Assembly: GCA_964534705.1 (NCBI GenBank)
Contig: CAZHPY010000078.1
Location: forward strand, 1-7,180
Source of the DNA: CAZHPY01 sp964534705
Lineage (GTDB): Bacteria; Omnitrophota; Gorgyraeia; 2-01-FULL-45-10
DNA length: 7,180 nucleotides
Direction: 5' to 3'
Shown here: positions 1-5,127 of the stretch, one piece after another
How positions within the stretch are numbered: position 1 is the stretch's first letter
Layout: each line of letters opens with the position of its first letter
Program-made: the position numbers and the translations under genes
The notes under the pieces: model-generated
Told to the model about the DNA's origin: nothing
What the model saw: only the letters and a program-made list of their open reading frames with translations
Databases searched by the model: none

Positions 1-821
1 ATCAGATTTTTCAACTTAATAATCTTTTCGTCCATCGTTGAGGGCAGCCCGAAACGCTCATACTCATTATAGACCTCGAGAGCCTTTTCGTATTGCCCCC
101 TTGTCTCATATATATACCCCAGGAGATCGTATGTCATTAAGCGATCCGTTACCATATAGTCATTGCTCACTACATTCGGCGGCGCTCCTTTTAGCCATAG
201 CGCGCGTGCGCGCTCCAGGCACGAAACCGCTTCTTCTATGTTTTTATTGCGATAATGCGATCCTCCGAGAGAAGCGCATATCTGCGCTGAATCAGGATTG
301 TTCTTCTGCCCATCCTTCAAAAACTTTACGCTTTCCTCATAGCGCCCCATCATTTCCAGCCAGTACCCCCCAAGGACATACCCGCGTATGTCATGAGGAT
401 TGAACAAGACCTCTGTGTAAAACCATGGCAGGACCTCTTTATCTTCCGACGGAGCGAGGTGGGAATCTTCCGTAACTTTTACTGACCGGTATATTCTTGA
501 AAAAAGATCGTCCTTGACCTCGCCTTCCGCATGGTGATGCTCTTCTTCTTTCGGGCCATGGGCTTCCTCCATCAGGGTGGACTGGCCATGATGATACGAT
601 AGCGATTCCACGAACGAAAGGCCGCGATGATGATATTCTTCGGCCTTCATGAACGCCCAATCCGCCACAAAAGAACGCATCCCTCCGAACATGTTCTGTA
701 TGATGTCCGGTTCTTTGCTGTCTTCAAGACGTGAGCCTTTAAAAGCCGTGTTTAATGGGATCGTGGCTGCATAGAGCAGGATGATAAGGATAATTAAAAC
801 ATGCCGTTTCATCGTGGTCAT
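1..821 (-). CDS. Membrane-anchored TPR protein with His-rich segment (3'-truncated by window edge)
   Basis: I translated this frame by hand: it stays open for 273 codons and runs off the left edge with no stop, so only the N-terminal part is present. Residues 7-20 are a hydrophobic signal or anchor helix after MTTMKRH, suggesting export with the body outside the cytoplasm. Residues 40-70 hold an aromatic and Arg-rich block (FGGMRSF, ADWAF, EEYHHRG). Residues 64-97 are His-rich (HH at 64-65, HH at 77-78, H88, HHH at 95-97) in an acidic background. TPR-like helix pairs follow at about 145-178, 179-213 and 230-263. The ATG at 821 directly abuts the stop of the ABC permease gene, with a weak GGGA 7 bases upstream; a second in-frame ATG at 812 is an equally possible start. 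Tight coupling suggests it works with the ABC transporter, perhaps as a periplasmic scaffold. Function is not recognised; the TPR fold is fairly sure, metal binding is a guess. Confidence 0.8.
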   Translation of the reverse strand, partial: MTTMKRHVLIILIILLYAATIPLNTAFKGSRLEDSKEPDIIQNMFGGMRSFVADWAFMKAEEYHHRGLSFVESLSYHHGQSTLMEEAHGPKEEEHHHAEGEVKDDLFSRIYRSVKVTEDSHLAPSEDKEVLPWFYTEVLFNPHDIRGYVLGGYWLEMMGRYEESVKFLKDGQKNNPDSAQICASLGGSHYRNKNIEEAVSCLERARALWLKGAPPNVVSNDYMVTDRLMTYDLLGYIYETRGQYEKALEVYNEYERFGLPSTMDEKIIKLKNL

Positions 822-1547
822 CTATAGGTCCCGGCTCCGGAATACCGCGTAACTTGAAAGAAGGAAGAAAAGCGTGTAAATAGCAGCATACAAGGCAAGG
901 AAAGATATGACCCATCCCGGCACAACATCCCATGAGTGTATGATCTTATCTCTAATATCGAATAGTTCCGGATGGGGCAAATACACATAAGCCGGGAAAG
1001 TCGCCCCGAACCAATTGGTCCCAAAATAAAGGACCAGGGATATTACGGCATTTGACGCCGAGCTTAAAAAGAGCGAGAAGAAAATAGTCAACGAGGTAAA
1101 GAAAGAGAGTAAAAAAAGATGCAGTATGTATCCCTGAACGAAAAGGACTGGAGGCGTTGAAAAGTCTTTGCGCAATACCAAAGATATGATATATACCGCG
1201 TAAAATAGCGAGAAGCTGGCGGCGGAAACAAAAAATACCCCTAAAAATTTTCCGATTATGAATTCAAGCCTGGAAACAGGCCTTGCCAATATATGGTATA
1301 TCGACCTGGTCTCTACTTCCTGCGGGACCTGCCTCGAAGCGAATGTGATCGCTATTATGACCGAAAATATATATGTGAAAGATATCCCTATCTCCTTAAA
1401 ATACCTCTGGAAATTACTTTCTCCGCCGAAAGAAAGCGACGCCGAATAAAGAAGAATGATCAAAAGCAGGGCAAATATAAGATAAAGGTCCTTGCGCCTG
1501 GCAAGTTCTTTCAATACGCCTTTTGCTATGGACAGTATGTTATGCAC
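822..1547 (-). CDS. ABC-2 type transporter permease (NosY-like)
   Basis: This 241-residue protein is the inner-membrane subunit of an ABC exporter, paired with the ATPase encoded just upstream. Hydrophobic segments lie near residues 21-40, 54-71, 98-123, 136-160, 165-180 and 210-234, giving six helices as in the ABC-2/NosY family. The amphipathic N-terminus (IAKGVLKELARRKDLY) and the late PHPELFDIRD stretch before the last helix are typical of that family. The start is GTG at 1547, one base after the TAA of the ATPase gene; the following residues match the usual N-terminus and no better ATG is near, so the GTG start looks real. The substrate cannot be read from the sequence. NosY relatives serve copper-site assembly of nitrous oxide reductase, and others export drugs, ions or envelope components. 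It ends in TAG immediately before the TPR gene. Confidence 0.88.
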   Translation of the reverse strand: MHNILSIAKGVLKELARRKDLYLIFALLLIILLYSASLSFGGESNFQRYFKEIGISFTYIFSVIIAITFASRQVPQEVETRSIYHILARPVSRLEFIIGKFLGVFFVSAASFSLFYAVYIISLVLRKDFSTPPVLFVQGYILHLFLLSFFTSLTIFFSLFLSSASNAVISLVLYFGTNWFGATFPAYVYLPHPELFDIRDKIIHSWDVVPGWVISFLALYAAIYTLFFLLSSYAVFRSRDL

Positions 1548-1548
1548 G

Positions 1549-2280
1549 TTACCCGCCTATCATTTGCAGAAAATAATTTTCCAGGCTGCGGTCAGCCCTC
1601 CCTTCGAGTATCTTGGCAAGCGGTCCGCATTTTAGGAGCTTTCCGCTCTTCATAACGCATATATCATCCGATACGAGCTCGGCTTCCGACAACTCATGCG
1701 AAGATAGCAGGATGGTCTTGCCTTCCTTTTTGAGAGAGCTCAGGATATTCCTCATTTGTATCCTCCCCAGCGGATCAAGGCCTGAAAAAGGCTCGTCGAG
1801 TATCATAAGCTGGGGATCATGCAAAATTGCCTGGGCCAGATTTAGCCTTTCCGACATCCCCTTGGAGAAATTTTTCACAAGCTGGTTCTCTTCCCCGGAA
1901 AGCCCGACTTTATCCAGGACGATCCTGGACCTTTCCGTGACATCTTTACGGCTCAGGCCCGAAAGCGCCCCGAGCATGCTTAATATCTCTTTAGGGGTAA
2001 GGAACCAGTAAAAATTGGCTATTTCAGGCATGTACCCTACGTGGCGCTTCACAGCGGTCGTAAAAGGGCTGCCGAAAAGAATGGGCTTTCCGCTTTTAGC
2101 GGTGATCAGCCCCATGATGGTCTTTATAAGCGTGGTTTTGCCGGCGCCATTAGGCCCCAAAAGGCCCATGATCTTGCCTTTTTCGATCTCAAAGCTGACG
2201 CCATCTATGGCTAACTTCTCTTTATTCAGGCCCTGGCGGTATGCTACCGTGAGGTTTTCTATCTTTAATACTGCGGCCAT
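1549..2280 (-). CDS. ABC transporter ATP-binding protein
   Basis: This 243-residue cytoplasmic ATPase powers the adjacent ABC-2 permease. Motifs appear in the expected order: Walker A GPNGAGKTT at 42-50, signature region NFSKGMSER at 137-145 (a KGM variant of SGGQ), Walker B LMILDEP at 158-164 with catalytic Glu163, D-loop GLDP at 167-170 and switch His195 in SSHE. The Q-loop position reads GYMPE (82-86), so the usual Gln is replaced, which is common in the CcmA/NatA/NosF-type group (COG1131-like). The start at 2280 gives the standard N-terminus MAAVLKIENL; there is no clear Shine-Dalgarno site, but it begins 6 bases after the tlpA-like stop, so translation is probably coupled. The substrate is unknown. 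A CcmA role in cytochrome c maturation is unlikely because the partner permease is not CcmB-like. Confidence 0.93.
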   Translation of the reverse strand: MAAVLKIENLTVAYRQGLNKEKLAIDGVSFEIEKGKIMGLLGPNGAGKTTLIKTIMGLITAKSGKPILFGSPFTTAVKRHVGYMPEIANFYWFLTPKEILSMLGALSGLSRKDVTERSRIVLDKVGLSGEENQLVKNFSKGMSERLNLAQAILHDPQLMILDEPFSGLDPLGRIQMRNILSSLKKEGKTILLSSHELSEAELVSDDICVMKSGKLLKCGPLAKILEGRADRSLENYFLQMIGG

Positions 2281-2286
2281 CGGGAT

Positions 2287-2775
2287 CTATTTCAATAACT
2301 CTTTTATATCCTGTTCAAATACATCTTTTGTGCGAAAACCTATGTACATCTTAACGATCTTGCCGCTTTTATCCAATATAAATGTTGTCGGTATGCTCCT
2401 TATGGGGCCATAAAGGTTGCTCACCTTCCCATCGTCTACCAAAACAGGATAATTTATACCGAATTCACCGGCAAAATCTTTTGCGTCTTTAGCATTGACC
2501 AACGCTACTCCTACAACGGTAAAATCTTTATCGCCGTATGTCTTCTGTAATTCCACAAAATCTGGTATCTCCTGTCTGCATGGAGGGCACCAACTGGCAA
2601 AAAAATCCAATATAACAGCCTTACCCTTAAAATCGGAGAGGCTGACCTGTTTTTCGTTAATATCTTTAAGGCTGAAATCCGGGGCCTCACTGCCCACCTC
2701 GATCGCCGAAACACCTGTGCACCCTGCCGTAAATAATAATGCCAACGTTAATATGAGCGTATTGATATACCGCAT
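2287..2775 (-). CDS. TlpA/ResA-like thiol-disulfide oxidoreductase, probable lipoprotein
   Basis: This 162-residue thioredoxin-fold protein probably reduces disulfides outside the inner membrane, taking electrons from CcdA encoded just upstream. The N-terminus is a short hydrophobic signal ending in TAGC, so Cys19 is a plausible lipidation site, although Thr at -3 is not the favoured residue. The mature part opens with the AhpC/TSA-Redoxin signature (GSEAPDFSL), carries the catalytic WCPPC at 62-66 and the cis-proline Pro129 in SIPTTF. WCPPC is the form seen in TlpA and related reductases. An in-frame start at 2847 would add 24 residues, but those overlap ccdA and precede the signal peptide; the ATG at 2775 has a strong AAGGAGG 6 bases upstream and is chosen. 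Possible clients are apocytochromes c, copper-site cysteines or other exported thiols; nothing in the window decides which. Confidence 0.93.
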   Translation of the reverse strand: MRYINTLILTLALLFTAGCTGVSAIEVGSEAPDFSLKDINEKQVSLSDFKGKAVILDFFASWCPPCRQEIPDFVELQKTYGDKDFTVVGVALVNAKDAKDFAGEFGINYPVLVDDGKVSNLYGPIRSIPTTFILDKSGKIVKMYIGFRTKDVFEQDIKELLK

Positions 2776-2781
2776 AAACGG

Positions 2782-2788
2782 CCTCCTT
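2782..2788 (-). promoter_or_regulatory. Shine-Dalgarno site of the tlpA-like gene
   Basis: Reading on the minus strand, AAGGAGG lies 6 bases before the ATG at 2775, in the short gap after the ccdA stop. It fixes the start of the thioredoxin-like gene and rules against the longer reading from 2847. Confidence 0.85.
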
Positions 2789-3514
2789 TTACCTGGTAAA
2801 CGAACCCAATAACTTATCTGAAATGATGGCAAGGTAATTCGTGGCAACCAGAATACCTATAATTATAAGAAAAACCCCACCGATTATATTGATTATGCCT
2901 ATGAACTTTTTTATCTTATTAAAATATTCCAGAAATGAATCTACAAGGATTGCCGTTATAAAAAAAGGCACCGCTATGCCCAGGGAATATACGGTAAGCA
3001 ATTTTGCCCCGGTAAGAACGTCGGCCTTTGTTCCGGCAAGGACTAGTATGGAGCCGAGTATAGGGCCTGCGCATGGCGTCCAGGCCGCGGCAAATGTTAC
3101 CCCGATCAAAAATGACCCGATATAACTGGCCCCTTTTGTGGCTATCGACAGTTTTCTTTCCTTCATAAGAAAATTAAAGTTCAAGACACCCAACAGCTGC
3201 AGCCCGAAAAGCATTATAAGGATCCCACCGGCGATCCTTATGAACTTTTGGTACTGGAAAAGCGTTTTCCCGACGAAAGTCGCTGTAAGCCCAAGCAGTA
3301 TGAATACTATGGAGAATCCCAGTATGAATAAAAGTGAGTGCGTTACTGTCTTTTTCCGCAAAAATTTCTTTTTCTCCGCATCCTTGAGGTCCTGGGAAGA
3401 TATACCGGTTATATAAGCTATAAAAGCCGGTATCAAAGGCAAGAGGCATGGGGACAGATATGTCAGGAGCCCTGCGGCGAATGCGACTATGTATGATATG
3501 TTTTCTGATGGCAT
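2789..3514 (-). CDS. ccdA: Cytochrome c biogenesis / thiol-redox membrane protein CcdA
   Basis: This 241-residue inner-membrane protein belongs to the CcdA/DsbD transmembrane family, which passes electrons from cytoplasmic thioredoxin to thioredoxin-like proteins outside. Six hydrophobic segments lie near residues 7-37, 56-82, 92-115, 131-160, 171-193 and 205-228. The two redox cysteines are in the hallmark contexts: Cys23 in LSPCLLPLIP and Cys148 in WTPCAGP. Length is that of stand-alone CcdA, without the DsbD alpha and gamma domains. The ATG at 3514 follows the previous stop by one base (TAA-T-ATG) with no Shine-Dalgarno site, so translation is likely coupled to the small gene upstream. The tlpA-like gene 13 bases downstream is the natural electron acceptor. 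No ResB, CcmF or other haem-ligation gene is in view, so the pair need not serve cytochrome c. Confidence 0.95.
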   Translation of the reverse strand: MPSENISYIVAFAAGLLTYLSPCLLPLIPAFIAYITGISSQDLKDAEKKKFLRKKTVTHSLLFILGFSIVFILLGLTATFVGKTLFQYQKFIRIAGGILIMLFGLQLLGVLNFNFLMKERKLSIATKGASYIGSFLIGVTFAAAWTPCAGPILGSILVLAGTKADVLTGAKLLTVYSLGIAVPFFITAILVDSFLEYFNKIKKFIGIINIIGGVFLIIIGILVATNYLAIISDKLLGSFTR

Positions 3515-3515
3515 A

Positions 3516-3737
3516 TTATTGAAGTTGCGTAACCCTTATCTTGATCACCTGCAGGTCTTCTTTTAGCGAATTGACTGCCGCTAACAATTCCTGCTGGCCT
3601 TTGGCAATAGAGTCCAGCTTGGACATGATCCCGTATTCATCTTCGGAATTCTGGGCATTTAAAGGACCATACGTCAGGATAAGGCCTGCGGCGAATCCCA
3701 CAAAGAGAATTATGGCGAAGAAAATTGTTTTTTTCAT
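3516..3737 (-). CDS. Small membrane-anchored coiled-coil protein, hypothetical
   Basis: A 73-residue protein I do not recognise as a named family. Residues 1-3 are MKK, 4-23 form one hydrophobic helix (anchor or signal), and LNAQN at 26-30 could be a weak signal-peptidase site. Residues 36-73 are predicted helical with hydrophobic residues in heptad-like spacing (I37, L41, I44, L51, V55, L58, L62, I65, V69), suggesting a short coiled coil facing the periplasm. A longer in-frame start at 3758 exists, but the ATG at 3737 has GGAGG 8 bases upstream and begins the signal-like segment, so it is chosen. It ends one base before ccdA, which suggests a role linked to the CcdA/TlpA redox pair, for example as an oligomerising partner. 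There are no cysteines or metal-binding motifs. Confidence 0.75.
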   Translation of the reverse strand: MKKTIFFAIILFVGFAAGLILTYGPLNAQNSEDEYGIMSKLDSIAKGQQELLAAVNSLKEDLQVIKIRVTQLQ

Positions 3738-3745
3738 TACATGAT

Positions 3746-3750
3746 CCTCC
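3746..3750 (-). promoter_or_regulatory. Shine-Dalgarno site of the small coiled-coil gene
   Basis: GGAGG on the minus strand, 8 bases before the ATG at 3737. It favours that start over the upstream ATG at 3758, which this site would lie inside. Confidence 0.8.
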
Positions 3751-3775
3751 ATTTTCATTTGATTGCCTTTCCGGG

Positions 3776-4153
3776 CTATTTACCTTTCTTTAATAATTCA
3801 TGGACCTTGTCCAGCAGGACACCGGGTTCAAAAGGTTTCGTTATGTAGGCATCTGCTCCCATTGCTTCGCCGAATTTTACATCGGAAGCCTGGAATTTCG
3901 CAGTCAGCATTATTATGGGGATATCTTTATAGTTCTGGTCGAGCTTGAGTTTACGGCAGACATCGAACCCGTTTATCTTCGGCATCATTATATCAAGTAT
4001 GATCATATCCGGGTTGTACTCTTTTACTTTTTCCAACGCCTCTTCACCGTCATACGCCGGCAATACCTCGAAGCCGTTCGCTTCCAGGCGCGTGCTCAGG
4101 ACCTCTACAAAATCGACCTCATCATCTACCAGCAATATCTTTTCCTTGGCCAT
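3776..4153 (-). CDS. Single-domain response regulator (CheY-like receiver)
   Basis: This 125-residue cytoplasmic protein is a complete receiver domain with no output domain. Key residues are present: the acidic pair Asp10-Asp11 in LLVDDE, phospho-acceptor Asp54 in ILDIMMP, switch Thr84 in MLTAK and Lys106 in ITKPFEP. Stand-alone receivers act by protein contact or as phosphorelay steps rather than by binding DNA, so this is not a CusR-type transcription factor. No histidine kinase is in the window. It lies 49 bases after the permease gene and 38 bases before the small coiled-coil gene, the two widest gaps here. There is no convincing Shine-Dalgarno site before the ATG at 4153. It may be only a passenger in the cluster; its partner kinase and output cannot be inferred. 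Confidence 0.95.
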   Translation of the reverse strand: MAKEKILLVDDEVDFVEVLSTRLEANGFEVLPAYDGEEALEKVKEYNPDMIILDIMMPKINGFDVCRKLKLDQNYKDIPIIMLTAKFQASDVKFGEAMGADAYITKPFEPGVLLDKVHELLKKGK

Positions 4154-4157
4154 AGCT

Positions 4158-4197
4158 ATATTATGCTACTAATATTTACAAAATCAAGAGTAATCAA
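4158..4197 (-). promoter_or_regulatory. Possible internal promoter before the response regulator gene
   Basis: The AT-rich 49-base gap holds two TTGATT copies on the minus strand (4197-4192 and 4186-4181). The second, with TAATAT at 4163-4158 and a 17-base spacer, resembles a sigma-70 promoter; the first pairs less well with TATTAG at 4174-4169. If the second is used, transcription would begin at or near the ATG, giving a leaderless message, which fits the missing Shine-Dalgarno site. Such matches are common by chance in AT-rich DNA. Confidence 0.3.
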
Positions 4198-4202
4198 CGC
4201 GG

Positions 4203-5114
4203 CTATAATTCGCACAGCATCTGATAGCCGAACCCCGCCAAAAGCGATAAAACTATTAATAATAACAGAAAAATAGCCAGCACCTTCGACCCGAATTCTT
4301 TCCTTACTACCAAGATCGTCCCATAGCTCACGATGGGGCCTATCAACAAAAGTGTCATACCAGCTCCCTGATTGAATCCCCGGCGGATAAGGCTGTCGAT
4401 CAAAGGTACGCTTGCCGTCGAGCATAGATACATGAATATACCGACTATAACAGCGAATACGTATCCAAGCCATCCGCTAAAAAATGATCTTATGAACTTT
4501 CCTATGGGCAAGAATGTGGAGACCAGGGCCGCTAATATAAGCCCGAAAAATAACTCTCCCCCTATTTCTTTGGGCATGTCTATGTATGCGTATTTAAGAG
4601 CATCGATAATCTTTTCTTTCAATGTTTTTTTCTTATGTATATGGACATGTTCGGGATCTAGCTGACAGTGAGGACATGAGATCTCTTCAGATGTTTCTTT
4701 GGGTTTGTACTTTATCCTGTTACCGATAAGCCCAATGACCACACCCATTACAATAACGGCAAAGAATATGTAAACAGCGAACCTTAACCCGAGGACCGAA
4801 TAAGCTACCAGGAGCGCGCTTATGGATGTCGCAGGTGTTGCAACGAGAAATGCCAGTATCGGGCCAAGCTTGGCTCCCTTTTTATAAAAACTCACGGCTA
4901 TCGGCAGGCTTCCCCAACAGCATACCGGCAGCAGCGCGCCTATCAAAGTCGAATAAAAGACCGGGGCTATACCTCCGGAACCCAGGTACTTCAACACTTT
5001 GTCTTCGGGTATAAGCTCATGCACTATCCCGCTTATCAAAAATCCTATTGCCAGCGCCGGGACTATCTCATAGAGATAGCTGATAAAAATATAAATAAAA
5101 CTGGTTATATCCAT
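4203..5114 (-). CDS. Metal-efflux type permease, DUF318/ArsP superfamily (SO_0444-like)
   Basis: This 303-residue polytopic inner-membrane protein looks like a DUF318/ArsP-family permease, two-lobed with an inverted-repeat feel. The first lobe (about 1-132) carries LLPVCCWGSLP with Cys65-Cys66, and the second (about 184-300) carries YLCSTASVPL with Cys231; both are family hallmark positions. Between them a charged cytoplasmic loop (132-170) contains CPHC at 147-150 and HVHIH at 156-160, a likely soft-metal site. The related SO_0444 group is linked to Cu/Zn efflux and ArsP to organoarsenical efflux; the CxxC/His loop and the CusA-like gene 11 bases upstream favour a metal cation. The ATG at 5114 has AAGGA 8 bases upstream, overlapping the cusA stop. 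The precise substrate is inference. Confidence 0.88.
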   Translation of the reverse strand: MDITSFIYIFISYLYEIVPALAIGFLISGIVHELIPEDKVLKYLGSGGIAPVFYSTLIGALLPVCCWGSLPIAVSFYKKGAKLGPILAFLVATPATSISALLVAYSVLGLRFAVYIFFAVIVMGVVIGLIGNRIKYKPKETSEEISCPHCQLDPEHVHIHKKKTLKEKIIDALKYAYIDMPKEIGGELFFGLILAALVSTFLPIGKFIRSFFSGWLGYVFAVIVGIFMYLCSTASVPLIDSLIRRGFNQGAGMTLLLIGPIVSYGTILVVRKEFGSKVLAIFLLLLIVLSLLAGFGYQMLCEL

Positions 5115-5122
5115 ATTAAAAA

Positions 5123-5127
5123 TCCTT
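5123..5127 (-). promoter_or_regulatory. Shine-Dalgarno site of the permease gene
   Basis: AAGGA on the minus strand, 8 bases before the ATG at 5114 and overlapping the TAA stop of the RND gene, so the two genes are likely translated from one message. Confidence 0.6.

Noticed and set aside
199..214. GC-rich inverted repeat with 7-base arms and a 2-base centre
   Set aside because: It sits inside the TPR coding frame and comes from an Arg-Ala-Arg-Ala codon run; the loop is too short and there is no T-run for a terminator.
38..403. Plus-strand open frame of 121 codons
   Set aside because: It lies wholly opposite the open TPR-protein frame, has no recognisable domain and a low-complexity composition typical of an antisense shadow.
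1613..2413. Two plus-strand open frames of 132 codons each
   Set aside because: Both are opposite the ABC ATPase (and part of the tlpA-like gene), whose Walker and signature motifs are intact; they are shadows.
2776..2847. N-terminal extension of the TlpA-like protein from 2847
   Set aside because: It would overlap ccdA by about 59 bases and put 24 charged or aromatic residues before a clear signal peptide; the strong Shine-Dalgarno site supports 2775.
1549..2847. Reading the ABC genes with TlpA and CcdA as a Ccm cytochrome c maturation system
   Set aside because: The permease is ABC-2/NosY-like rather than CcmB-like, and no CcmC, CcmE, CcmF or ResB is present.
3738..3775. Possible terminator or separate promoter in the 38-base gap after the response regulator gene
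   Set aside because: I see no hairpin with a T-run and no convincing -35/-10 pair; the gap mainly holds the ribosome site of the next gene.
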